DNA from: Verrucomicrobiota bacterium
GTDB taxonomy: Bacteria > Verrucomicrobiota > Verrucomicrobiia > Limisphaerales > UBA9464
Reading direction: 5' to 3'
Length of the DNA stretch: 64,000 nt
Assembly (NCBI GenBank): GCA_017309115.1
Contig: JAFLEF010000015.1
Coordinates: 1 to 64,000 of the forward strand
The notes under the pieces were generated by a model that ran no database searches, had not been told where the DNA came from, and saw only the letters and a list, made by a program, of their open reading frames with translations. Positions 1 through 6,797 of this stretch are shown here, in pieces. How positions within the stretch are numbered: position 1 is the stretch's first letter; every line of letters starts with the position of its first letter. The translations under genes and the position numbers were made by a program.

Positions 1-1
1 T

Positions 2-526
2 TTCAACGACTTCATTCCGGTTCCAACCGGCTTCTTTTCCATCCTCGTGTCTCCTTCAGCCGGTTCGGGCAACTGGGACCTCCCCCCGGCTCCCCTCCAT
101 CCTAACAACACCGTCAAGATGCACCCTATAGGGACCAATTTCTTCCTCCGGCCGCGGTGGCAACTGTCCACCAATGGCGCCGGCACCGTCTGGATGAGCC
201 GCTCCCTGACCAATCAACCGTTGCCGGCATTACTGGATTTCGACTTTGGCACCTCTTTGGAGGTTGTGAGGATCTACCTCTGGAACTGGACACTGAAGGA
301 TGTGTCCTTGTTCCTGCGTACGACGCCTGGGGAGGCATGGCAACCGGCAGGCCAATCAACGCTGAACCTGGATGAGCCACCCCATTTGGATCCGCCAACC
401 GTAATCCCCTTGAGCACTGCGACCCCAGCCCGTTTCCTCGGAATACAGATCAACTCGGTCCATCCGGTGACCCCGGACTTGGCTCCGGAATTTGCCATTA
501 TGGGCGAAGTGATGGTCTCGGCGTGA
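2..526 (+). CDS. C-terminal part of an unknown, probably secreted protein (5' end outside window)
   Basis: The frame is open from base 2 to the TGA at 524-526, so the true start lies to the left; the GTG at 47 is unlikely to be it. The visible 174 residues are rich in aromatic, Pro and Thr residues and alternate short hydrophobic stretches, as in beta-sandwich surface domains. One stretch (FDFGTSLEVVRIYLWN, then FLRTTPGEAW) is reminiscent of discoidin/galactose-binding-like modules, but I cannot assign a family. There is no membrane anchor at the C-terminus. The function is unknown. Confidence 0.6.
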   Translation, partial: FNDFIPVPTGFFSILVSPSAGSGNWDLPPAPLHPNNTVKMHPIGTNFFLRPRWQLSTNGAGTVWMSRSLTNQPLPALLDFDFGTSLEVVRIYLWNWTLKDVSLFLRTTPGEAWQPAGQSTLNLDEPPHLDPPTVIPLSTATPARFLGIQINSVHPVTPDLAPEFAIMGEVMVSA

Positions 527-1116
527 GGTGAACTCCAACCGTCGGTCTGGACGGAGCGGAATGCGGATGGGAGCGTATAAGTGGGCTGGACCGGGATCCC
601 AAGGTTGAGCCTCGAGTTGGGTGGCGTGTATCAGGATGCGTTTGTTAGTCCTGCCACCGGTTTCCCTAACGCTCCGAGTCGATACTTTCTGGATCGCTAT
701 CTGATTCCCGTCGGCAGTTTTCCCGAACGTGTATTTTTCCGGGCAGAAAAAAGGAGCGGTCGAGAAGAGCCCACGAGGTCGGGTGCTAGAGAGACCAGTA
801 CCCTCGTCACCCGACGGGACGCGAACGCCTCGGCGGAGCCTCGCCCTACCAGGGTTCCCGGTCTTTTTCCTGTTTTCATGTTTTCCAGATTAGTCCCCTT
901 CCCCGTCTTTCCTTCGCCCTTACCGCTTACCCCTTCCCTGCCTTCCCTGGGCGGGTGTCCCTTCGACGCTGACCAGCCAAGGCCGCGTTCCTTCACTCCG
1001 CTCGGAAGCGCGGGGACGGCCCAACGGTCCATCCCTACCGCGGAGACGTTGAGCGACCGGAAGATGGCCCCGTCACCCCCTCCCACAGTCTCCCCGTCTC
1101 CCCTCTCCCCTGACCC
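527..1116. other. Gene-poor spacer with decayed coding remnant and interspersed repeats
   Basis: I see no convincing gene in these 590 bases. Around 605-755 on the plus strand a short stretch translates into protein-like sequence (GGVYQDAFVSPATG, then RYFLDRYLIPVGSFPERVFF) and then runs into repeat DNA, which looks like a gene tail that has decayed. From about 795 onward the spacer consists of the interspersed repeat modules described separately, followed by C/T-rich sequence up to the tRNA-Leu gene. Confidence 0.5.
795..950. repeat. Interspersed REP-like module plus CTTACC-type heptamer tract
   Basis: The stretch at 821-850 (GCGAACGCCTCGGCGGAGCC followed by TCGCCCTACC) matches modules near 12770, 14275, 21365, 21430, 40850, 48565, 48700, 50170, 53705, 53818 and 62990. 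The core reads GGCTCCGCGGAGC or close variants and is palindromic. About 70 bases on comes a CCCTTACCGCTTACCCC tract, the companion heptamer-type repeat. All copies I see lie in intergenic DNA outside elements A and B. Confidence 0.7.
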
Positions 1117-1202
1117 TGGTGCCGCTGGCGGGACTTGAACCCGCACGATCTTGCGATCTGGGGATTTTAAGTCCCCTGCGTCTGCCATTTCGCCACAGCG
1201 GC
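1117..1202 (-). tRNA. tRNA-Leu (anticodon UAA)
   Basis: Read on the minus strand, the 86-nt sequence starts GCCGCTGTGGCGAAATGGCA and ends in an encoded CCA (1117-1119). The anticodon stem-loop is GGGGA-CTTAAAA-TCCCC, giving anticodon TAA. The long variable arm (GATC-GCAA-GATC) and the T-arm GCGGG-TTCAAGT-CCCGC fit a class II leucine tRNA, and the 7-bp acceptor stem GCCGCTG/CAGCGGC is perfect. Element A lies immediately upstream of the 5' end; 1165-1202, from the anticodon loop to the first base, is repeated at 12434-12471. Confidence 0.97.
1165..1202. repeat. Attachment-site direct repeat of element A, tRNA-side copy
   Basis: These 38 bases (TTTTAAGTCCCCTGCGTCTG, then CCATTTCGCCACAGCGGC) are identical to 12434-12471. 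The identity ends exactly at the 5' end of tRNA-Leu on one side and within the anticodon loop on the other. The integrase gene begins 80 bp away. The repeat covers the 5' half of the tRNA, whereas most integrases use the 3' end, so the integrated element appears to supply or rebuild the 5' half of the gene. Confidence 0.92.
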
Positions 1203-1282
1203 AACCTTGGTAATCAACGACTTACAACGTGAAGCAACCCACCTTGTTGACCTTGTGCTTCACCGCGTGCTACTGATACGGC
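1203..1282. other. att-proximal region of element A with shared and repeated short motifs
   Basis: Bases 1213-1229 (ATCAACGACTTACAACG) match 21762-21778 next to the attachment site of element B with one difference. GTGCTAC at 1267-1273 recurs twice near the other end (12290-12296 and 12302-12308). Such short repeats flanking an att core are where integrase arm sites or excisionase sites would be expected; that role is inferred from position only. The integrase promoter must also lie here, but I see no clear -10/-35 pair. Confidence 0.5.
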
Positions 1283-2479
1283 GTGAAACGGGATGAAGCA
1301 AAAGGAAACGGGATTCCGGAAGGTCGTCACGACCGGCTTCAATACCGCCGCGTGATGGATGGGCGCAAGCAACCCGTTCGAGGATTGTGGATTCGAGGGC
1401 AGCGATTTTACGCTCAACTCCGCGTTGAGATGGACGGGAAGTCAGTTCCTCGCCGGGTACCCCTGACAACCCCCGGGGGGGCACCATGCAGCACAGCGGC
1501 AGAAGCGAAGGCAGCCCTGGAACGTTTGAAGCTCCGTCGGACCGATGACCAGTTGCAGGTTCACGACATCCGGCAAGCTCCTTACCTCCGAGATTTCGTC
1601 CCGCAGTACCTCGAAGACGTCAAAACCCGAAAGCGGCCGGAGACGTACCGGAAGGAAGTGCATGTCCTGAATCGCTGGGTTTCTGCCTTGGGTGGCCGGA
1701 GGCTGAACGCGATCCGGAAGGCGGACATCCTGGATTTTCGGGCGAGCAGGTTGAAGGAAGGAACCAACCCTCGAACCGCAAACATTGACGTCATTGTTCT
1801 CCGCCAGCTTCTCAAATACGCCTTCGACCAAGACCGCATCGGGTCTTTGCCGACGGTGGGACTGAGCCCTTTGAAGGCCGTTGCGCGGAAACGGGAGTTT
1901 GTACCGCCAGCGGACATTGACCGCCTCATTTCCTGCGCCCTTACCGCCTCGAAAAACGGGCGACAGGTTGCGGACTACCTCATGCTGCTTCGGTACAGCG
2001 GCGGGCGGGAGAAGGAGGTTCTTCGACTGCGCTGGAAGGACGTGGATTTCGACCGGAACCAACTGGTCATCGGTGCCGATGGTCTATCGAAGAATCACGA
2101 GGCGCGGATCGTGGATCTGAACGGTTCCCTGCGGGACCACCTTGCCGACATGAACGGACGGCGGGCGCCGGACTCCCAATGGCTCTTCCCGAGTCCGCAA
2201 CGGGGCGAGAAGGATGAACACGCCAAAACCTTCCGGGAATCGCTACGGCTGGCGCGGAAGGCTGCCGGAATGCCGTCCTTCGGGTTTCACGACTTGCGAC
2301 ACGCCTTCTGTTCCGCTGCCGTCATGGCCGGAATCGACTTCATGACCGTCGCCCGATGGCTGGGCCACAAGGACGGTGGAATGCTGATCGGGAAAGTCTA
2401 CGGCCACATTGCCGACGACCACCGGAAGCGCCAAGCCGCCAAGTTGGACTTCACCACAAAGGAACCTCCCACCGCTTGA
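1283..2479 (+). CDS. Tyrosine recombinase / integrase of element A
   Basis: A 398-residue phage-type integrase expected to recombine the tRNA-Leu attachment site. The N-terminal third looks like an arm-binding/SAM-like region (GLWIRGQRFYAQLRVEMDGK, then a core-binding helix set at about 105-200). The catalytic domain shows Arg242 (SGGREKEVLRL), Lys270, His336 and Arg339 (FHDLRHAF), His362 (LGHK) and nucleophile Tyr373 (VYGH). The GTG at 1283 gives the full length; ATG at 1355 (residue 25) is an alternative start because there is no strong ribosome-binding site. The gene lies 80 bp from the attachment repeat and reads away from the tRNA. It belongs to a different subfamily from the integrase of element B. 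Confidence 0.95.
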   Translation: MKRDEAKGNGIPEGRHDRLQYRRVMDGRKQPVRGLWIRGQRFYAQLRVEMDGKSVPRRVPLTTPGGAPCSTAAEAKAALERLKLRRTDDQLQVHDIRQAPYLRDFVPQYLEDVKTRKRPETYRKEVHVLNRWVSALGGRRLNAIRKADILDFRASRLKEGTNPRTANIDVIVLRQLLKYAFDQDRIGSLPTVGLSPLKAVARKREFVPPADIDRLISCALTASKNGRQVADYLMLLRYSGGREKEVLRLRWKDVDFDRNQLVIGADGLSKNHEARIVDLNGSLRDHLADMNGRRAPDSQWLFPSPQRGEKDEHAKTFRESLRLARKAAGMPSFGFHDLRHAFCSAAVMAGIDFMTVARWLGHKDGGMLIGKVYGHIADDHRKRQAAKLDFTTKEPPTA

Positions 2480-2489
2480 ACCCAATTTC

Positions 2490-2586
2490 CTCTCCGAAAA
2501 ACGCCGGGGGCCGGCGTTCGGAGAGTCACCTAACCAACCGCCAACCCGAACCAATCGGGCGCCCCCGGCGAAAACCAAAAGTCACC
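2490..2586 (+). promoter_or_regulatory. Conserved structured leader (hairpin plus C5 pairing) of element A
   Basis: The 97 bases between the integrase and the next ATG fold into CTCTCCGA (2490-2497) with TCGGAGAG (2518-2525), an inner stem ACGCC/GGCGT (2501-2505 with 2513-2517) and a G5-containing loop. A second hairpin is CCCGA-ACCAA-TCGGG (2545-2559). GCCCCCGGC (2561-2569) is complementary to GCCGGGGGC (2503-2511), so a pseudoknot or alternative fold is possible. Element B has the same architecture at 23209-23309 with compensatory stem changes and nearly invariant unpaired stretches (AGTCACC, then AACCAACCGCCAACC). No AG-rich ribosome-binding site precedes the ATG. Role unknown; cis-regulation of translation or readthrough is plausible. 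Confidence 0.75.
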
Positions 2587-3120
2587 ATGCAAACAGCAGC
2601 CAGTCAAACTATTAGGGAAGCCACCCTTCCCGACGGCACCGTCTTAAGATTCGCCGTCGATGAGGAGATTTTCCCGCGGTGGGAAGGCGTCGAACTCGAC
2701 GATTCTCTCGTCAGTGAGGGCCGGAAAGTGCGGACCCGACGAACCGGTTTGGCCCTTCAAGAATTGCACGAACTTGGCGGCAAGTACCTTCTTGCAATTC
2801 GTCCGCTTGGTCCTGACGGGAGGCGATTCAAGGGAGCCCCTGAGGTCCGGGAGATCTCTCAGTTCGAAGCCATCCGCATATTCATGGATTGGCACGGCAC
2901 CGACTTGATGACCGAGACGGTGTTGAACGCTCTTCGCGGAGAGGCGAAGGTGCAAAAGGAAAAGGGACGCATGGCTCGCGTAGAGATTCGTGGCGGACTC
3001 GCTCAGGCCCTTATCGGCCAAGCTGAGGCCCTTATCGGCCAAGCTGAGGCCCGGGGCGTCACCGAGGAGCAGTTGCTCCGGGACTTGTTGCTCGCCGCCA
3101 TTCGGGGAGGTGGCCGATGA
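2587..3120 (+). CDS. Hypothetical element protein with 7-residue tandem repeat
   Basis: 177 residues. The ATG at 2587 ends the structured leader (GTCACCATG), which decides this start over upstream in-frame codons. The N-terminal half is mixed alpha/beta; the C-terminal half is alpha-helical and contains a perfect 21-bp tandem duplication near 3006-3048 that encodes ALIGQAE twice. No family recognised. Its stop overlaps the next start (ATGA at 3117-3120), so the two are probably translationally coupled. It occupies the position of the 73-aa gene at 23310 in element B but shows no visible similarity to it. Confidence 0.8.
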   Translation: MQTAASQTIREATLPDGTVLRFAVDEEIFPRWEGVELDDSLVSEGRKVRTRRTGLALQELHELGGKYLLAIRPLGPDGRRFKGAPEVREISQFEAIRIFMDWHGTDLMTETVLNALRGEAKVQKEKGRMARVEIRGGLAQALIGQAEALIGQAEARGVTEEQLLRDLLLAAIRGGGR

Positions 3121-3410
3121 AACATCTCGCGTTGAAGTTCGCGTTGAAGTTCAAGGAACTCTCCATTGAACTCGCCATCGACTACGACCCCCACGTTCCT
3201 GGGTCCATCGAGAAAGCTGGGGAGCAGCTTCGCTTCCTCATTGGGCAGATCTACCTTGGTCGGAAATCGACGGAACTCGAACGCCTTCGAGACAAGGTTC
3301 AAGCGGGAGAGCTTCTCACGCGAGAAGAACGGGACTTTCTGCACGCACAGATTGTCGGCAACCCTCCATCCTGGCCGTCCCTACCTCAGAACAGAAACAG
3401 CCTGAACTGA
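3117..3410 (+). CDS. Hypothetical small helical protein
   Basis: 97 residues beginning MKHLALKFALKFKELSIELA; a 12-bp direct repeat (GCGTTGAAGTTC twice) encodes the LKF repeats. The rest is rich in charged residues and probably helical. The start overlaps the previous stop by four bases. I recognise no family. Conditional on the operon, it belongs to the early small-gene block of element A. Confidence 0.7.
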   Translation: MKHLALKFALKFKELSIELAIDYDPHVPGSIEKAGEQLRFLIGQIYLGRKSTELERLRDKVQAGELLTREERDFLHAQIVGNPPSWPSLPQNRNSLN

Positions 3411-3429
3411 TGTGAGACCAGGACGCTTA

Positions 3430-3579
3430 ATGGGTTCGCCGCCAGTTCATGGGAAAATCGTGTGCTTCCGGCTTCACCCGACAATCCGCAAACGCGTTGA
3501 CGAGTTAGCCCGGGAGAAGAGGCTGACACGAAGTGAAATCCTACACCGGCTGATTCGGCGGGGACTCGCCGCGAACTGA
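3430..3579 (+). CDS. Ribbon-helix-helix DNA-binding protein (49 aa)
   Basis: Start ATG at 3430, stop TGA 3577-3579, overlapping the next ATG by one base (TGATG). The product begins MGSPPVHGKIVCFRLHP and continues with two predicted helices (IRKRVDELAREK, then TRSEILHRLIRRGL). A short beta strand followed by two amphipathic helices with the RSEILHRLIRRG pattern is the Arc/CopG/MetJ ribbon-helix-helix fold. It is probably a small repressor or copy-control protein of the element. The gene is shorter than 60 codons and easily missed. Confidence 0.8.
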   Translation: MGSPPVHGKIVCFRLHPTIRKRVDELAREKRLTRSEILHRLIRRGLAAN

Positions 3580-4373
3580 TGCCGCCGAACCGCAAAACCA
3601 AACGCGTGCCGGGTCCGACCCCCGGACGCAAGGCCGCGCCAAAGATCACGGCGCCCACCGAAGGATCGTTCCCGCGGAAAGCTGAAGAAACCCGCACTGA
3701 CGGCACCAAGACCACCGTCAGCGACGACGGCATTTTTATTCGCACCAAGACTCAAGTTCCGCGAAGCACCGGCCCACTAGAAACCGAGTTGCGACGAATC
3801 AGAGCACTGAGCGCAGAGCAGCGAGAAGCTGAACGAAATGACCGAATCGCTACCTACGGAACTCCGGAACTTTGCTACAGTCATTGGACGCATCCGGGGG
3901 ACAACACAGCGCAACTACTCAACAAGATCCGATTCAACCTAGACATCATCGCTCAGCATTTGGCCACCTTAAAATCTGCCGACCATCGGAAGCTTTTGTT
4001 GGGCGACGTGGCGAGCCTAGAGAGCCAGATCAGCGAGGTGGAAGCCGCGATTGAATCCAAGACACGGCCGGAATTCATTGGAGCTTGGTGCTTCAGTATC
4101 GGAGCGGACTACACCAAGCTCGAAGTCGCTGCCAAGCTGGGTGAATTGGTGGTGGCGAAGCGAAATTCCGACGAAGGACCGAGGAGGCCTCGTGGGCAGT
4201 CGAACCCGCACTTACTCCGCCTGAAAGATAACTTCCCGAAGTGGCGCAAGTTGAGCCCGTCCCAAGCGATTCGGGCGATCCAATCAATCCTTCAAGGCTC
4301 TGACAGAGTAGCTTTTAGAGACGCCTCAGAAGCGTTTCGGAAGGCATTCACTCGCGCCAAGAAAATGAAATAG
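3579..4373 (+). CDS. Hypothetical element protein, basic N-terminus
   Basis: 264 residues; the start overlaps the upstream ribbon-helix-helix stop by one base, so the pair is probably co-translated. The first 75 residues are basic, Pro/Thr-rich and likely disordered. Residues about 110-190 are helical with Leu/Ala heptads (LLNKIRFNLDIIAQHLATL). The C-terminal third is basic with several Arg/Lys clusters. No family recognised. Coupling to a DNA-binding protein suggests a nucleoprotein partner, but this is only context. Confidence 0.75.
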   Translation: MPPNRKTKRVPGPTPGRKAAPKITAPTEGSFPRKAEETRTDGTKTTVSDDGIFIRTKTQVPRSTGPLETELRRIRALSAEQREAERNDRIATYGTPELCYSHWTHPGDNTAQLLNKIRFNLDIIAQHLATLKSADHRKLLLGDVASLESQISEVEAAIESKTRPEFIGAWCFSIGADYTKLEVAAKLGELVVAKRNSDEGPRRPRGQSNPHLLRLKDNFPKWRKLSPSQAIRAIQSILQGSDRVAFRDASEAFRKAFTRAKKMK

Positions 4374-4375
4374 TT

Positions 4376-4432
4376 CGGACGCTAGGCCTTAGCGTCCGGG
4401 CGGAGTGATGGCTAGCGGTTACCTCCTCCGCC
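4376..4432 (+). promoter_or_regulatory. Two consecutive hairpins directly in front of the AlpA-like gene
   Basis: CGGACGCTA (4376-4384) pairs perfectly with TAGCGTCCG (4390-4398). GGCGGAG (4399-4405) pairs perfectly with CTCCGCC (4426-4432), and the second stem ends at the base before the ATG at 4433. The first hairpin could terminate the upstream transcript, but no T-run follows. The second would place the start codon at the foot of a helix. A role in expression of the excisionase-like gene is inferred. Confidence 0.55.
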
Positions 4433-4672
4433 ATGTCACTTCACGCTGTTTCACCGAGTCACTCGATCACACCCGGACCGGTTCCGCTCAAAGCGTTCAT
4501 CCGCGACCGCGGTCTCTCCCCCGTCACTGTCTGGCGCTGGCGCAAACGGGGCTGGATTCAGACCTTCGAAATTGCCGGCAAGCCATACCTGAGCCTCGAT
4601 TCAATCCGCGAGTTTGAGCGGCGAGCCATCGCGGGCGAATTCGCGGCGGTACCCCGGTTCACCAACAACTGA
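4433..4672 (+). CDS. AlpA/excisionase-like helix-turn-helix protein
   Basis: 79 residues. The segment GPVPLKAFIRDRGLSPVTVW followed by RWRKRGWIQTFEIAGKPYLS and LDSIREFERRA has the layout of a small MerR/AlpA-type winged helix: a helix-turn-helix with the Ser-Pro-x-Thr-x-x-Trp-Arg recognition helix, a wing with G-K-P-Y-L, and a C-terminal helix. Such proteins act as excisionases or transcriptional switches of integrated elements. It corresponds in position and type to 24135-24338 in element B. Confidence 0.8.
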   Translation: MSLHAVSPSHSITPGPVPLKAFIRDRGLSPVTVWRWRKRGWIQTFEIAGKPYLSLDSIREFERRAIAGEFAAVPRFTNN

Positions 4673-4764
4673 AAAACCGCGCCCGGTTTCCCGGAGCGCG
4701 GCCTGCGACTTCGACACAAGCAGGATGCCCCCAGCGGAGCCGGACGCAAACCACAAACGCGTCC

Positions 4765-4962
4765 ATGAGAGACCAAGCGAATTGGGACCCTCGCGCCGCT
4801 GATTGGCGTGACGATGGCGGGTTGATTCTAACCCACGAATTCATCGACAGACTCGAAGGCGAACCGACCCCCAAGCCGAGACGGCAACGGCGTCCACCTA
4901 CGAAGCGCCCCGAGCCCCAAACCTTCACCTCGAACTCCGTTCCACCGGGGGACAGGGAATGA
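4765..4962 (+). CDS. Small basic protein with conserved PPGDRE tail
   Basis: 65 residues, proline- and arginine-rich in the middle (KPRRQRRPPTKRP) and ending in SNSVPPGDRE. The element B gene at 24328-24510 ends in SQSLPPGDRE; both lie between the AlpA-like gene and the initiator-like gene, and both overlap the initiator start by ATGA (4959-4962 here). The shared tail may partly reflect sequence needed for ribosome binding of the downstream gene, since it is encoded by a purine-rich end (GGGGGACAGGGA). Function unknown. Confidence 0.7.
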   Translation: MRDQANWDPRAADWRDDGGLILTHEFIDRLEGEPTPKPRRQRRPPTKRPEPQTFTSNSVPPGDRE

Positions 4963-5408
4963 GTCACGCCCTGGTCAAACTGGCATGGGATGCAACGTGC
5001 GATAACGCCTCCGAGAAGGTGGTTCTCCTCGCCCTCGCAGACCGGGCAAATGCGGACGGGAAATGTTGGCCAGGAATCGACGATATTGCCGCCCGTTGCT
5101 CACTCCAAGTCCGAGGGGTCAAAGGGATCATCCAGCGTCTCGAAAAGTCGGGTCACATCACCGTGGTTCGCGCCTCCGGAATCGTGAATAAATACACCGT
5201 CCACCCGTGCACGCCTTGCACTAGTGCACCGGATGCACCAGTGCATGAAATGCACCACACCCGTGCACCGGATGCACCGGTACCCGTGCACGCCGTGCAC
5301 CACACCCGTGCACGCCGTGCACCCGAATCGGTAAAGAACCTGTCAGGTGAACCGGTAATGAATCTATCCGACGCGTTCGCGGAGCAACTCGGGAGGGACG
5401 ACCAATGA
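4959..5408 (+). CDS. Replication-initiator-like winged-helix protein
   Basis: 149 residues. The N-terminal 75 residues form a clear helix-turn-helix typical of phage/plasmid replication proteins (HTH_36-like): SEKVVLLALADRANADGKCW, then DDIAARCSLQVRGVKGIIQRLEKSGHI. The central part (residues 83-121) is a His/Pro/Thr-rich string dictated by the RTGCAY repeats beneath it. The C-terminus is short and acidic. The gene lies directly before the DnaB-like helicase (ATGA overlap at 5405), as with lambda-type O-P modules. Element B has a longer initiator-like protein (24507-25253) in the same place. Role as origin-binding helicase loader is inferred. Confidence 0.75.
   Translation: MSHALVKLAWDATCDNASEKVVLLALADRANADGKCWPGIDDIAARCSLQVRGVKGIIQRLEKSGHITVVRASGIVNKYTVHPCTPCTSAPDAPVHEMHHTRAPDAPVPVHAVHHTRARRAPESVKNLSGEPVMNLSDAFAEQLGRDDQ
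5207..5322. repeat. Cluster of twelve RTGCAY-type hexamers: candidate replication origin
   Basis: Within 116 bases there are twelve copies of (G/A/T)TGCA(C/T), starting at about 5207, 5216, 5224, 5233, 5241, 5249, 5262, 5271, 5285, 5294, 5307 and 5317, spaced 8-9 or 13-14 bp. GTGCAC is itself palindromic. Larger blocks are also repeated (CACCGGATGCACC twice; CACACCCGTGCACGCCGTGC partly duplicated). The repeats sit inside the initiator-like coding region, as the iterons of lambdoid origins sit inside gene O. Origin function is inferred from this placement. Confidence 0.6.
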
Positions 5409-6769
5409 ACCCTGAAGAACTCGAAAGCCTTCCGCCGTACTCTCCGACCGACGAGCGGGGACTTCTCAGTTGTCTGATCCAAGACGCCAGCAAATGCCTA
5501 CCGGAATTCGTTGCCGATTTCCAAGGCGAGGCCAGCCACTTTTACGACTCTCGGCACCAGGTCATTTTCGGGGCAGTTCGCTGGCTCGCGGATGCACGGC
5601 AGCCCGTGGACCTGTCCACCCTAGCGGCACGACTGACCAAGAGCGGCACGATCGAGGACGCGGGCGGATTGCTCTACCTCAACGAACTTGCGGACGCTTC
5701 GCCATCTGCGGGGAACCTCAGATATTTCGCCGCCGAGGTTCGCGACTGCCGATTGCGTCGGTTGGCAATTCAGGGCGCCACCGAGGTTCTGCGGATCGCC
5801 CGGGAAGGAACGGCCGAAGATGCCGCCACGGCCGCCGAGAAGGAACTGACCGCAATTGCCACCGCTCGCTGCGGATCCGACGACACCAGCATTCGCGCCG
5901 CCGTAATCGACACGATTTCCGACTGGCAGACACAACAGGCCAACGGAAAAAAGCCGGGACTCCCGAGCGGACTGGGGATGCTTGATGTCCGGCTTCGCGG
6001 AATGCGGCCCGGGCAACTGATCGTCATCGCGGGGCGCCCTGGGGATGGCAAAACATCGCTGGCCATGCAGGCGGCAGAACACGTCGCGGTTGACCGCCGA
6101 ACCCCGGTGGGCGTGTTCAGCCTGGAAATGACCCGGGAGGAATTGGTAGGGCGGATGATTGCCGGCCGGGCGGGAGTCACCCAAGACGAAGCCACCCAGC
6201 CATTCAGCGGAAGTCCGGAGGCCGCGGAAATGAGCCGCAGACTAGCCAAGGCGGCGGGGGAGATCGGGAAGTCACCGTTGCACGTCTCGGACCGTTGCGG
6301 GCTCACCATGGGGCAAATACGCGCGCAGGCACGGCTTTGGGCGCAACGCCACAACGTGGCCTTGCTGGTCATCGACTACTTAGGGCTGATCCGAAGCGCC
6401 AACTCGAAGGCATCCGCCTACGAGCGAGTGTCTGAAATCTCCGTCGGACTGAAGGCGTTGGCCAAGGAACTCCAGGTCCCTGTGATTGGCCTGTCTCAAC
6501 TGAATCGGAAGAACCAATCAGAGGACCGGGCGCCGGATCTACATGATCTGCGGGATAGCGGATCAGTGGAGCAAGACGCAGACGTCGTCGTCATGTTGCA
6601 CCCCGACGGCGACGACGACGACGACGGGAACACACCGTTCAAAATCCTGATCCGGAAACACCGGCACGCCCGCCGCGGGGAGGTTCCGGTGATTTTCAAC
6701 CGCCGCCTGACCCGGTTTGAACCGAAGACCACCCAACCCTCACTCGAAGGGCTTGCCGACCACCCCTGA
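5405..6769 (+). CDS. DnaB-like replicative helicase of element A
   Basis: 454 residues, near the usual length of DnaB. The N-terminal DnaB domain spans about 10-115 (TDERGLLSCLIQDA, then DSRHQVIFGAVRWL). The RecA-like ATPase domain has Walker A GRPGDGKTS at 210-218, the FSLEM motif at 238-242, Walker B LVIDYLG at 321-327, then GLSQLNRKNQ (sensor) and LRDSGSVEQDADVV followed by an arginine-rich C-terminus. An Asp tract (GDDDDDG) interrupts the last part. Expected to form the hexameric ring that unwinds element DNA for autonomous replication. The start overlaps the initiator stop (ATGA). Close in architecture to the helicase of element B, with Walker A at the same residue. Confidence 0.93.
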   Translation: MNPEELESLPPYSPTDERGLLSCLIQDASKCLPEFVADFQGEASHFYDSRHQVIFGAVRWLADARQPVDLSTLAARLTKSGTIEDAGGLLYLNELADASPSAGNLRYFAAEVRDCRLRRLAIQGATEVLRIAREGTAEDAATAAEKELTAIATARCGSDDTSIRAAVIDTISDWQTQQANGKKPGLPSGLGMLDVRLRGMRPGQLIVIAGRPGDGKTSLAMQAAEHVAVDRRTPVGVFSLEMTREELVGRMIAGRAGVTQDEATQPFSGSPEAAEMSRRLAKAAGEIGKSPLHVSDRCGLTMGQIRAQARLWAQRHNVALLVIDYLGLIRSANSKASAYERVSEISVGLKALAKELQVPVIGLSQLNRKNQSEDRAPDLHDLRDSGSVEQDADVVVMLHPDGDDDDDGNTPFKILIRKHRHARRGEVPVIFNRRLTRFEPKTTQPSLEGLADHP

Positions 6770-6797
6770 TTTCAACTCAAAAACCTGTTCAAAACTT

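Noticed and set aside
697-1188. Long minus-strand open frames over the repeat DNA near 700-1188 (and similar frames at 14026-14408 and 40515-40901)
   Set aside because: They consist of translated interspersed repeats and overlap the tRNA or intergenic modules; no protein-like domain and strong low-complexity bias.
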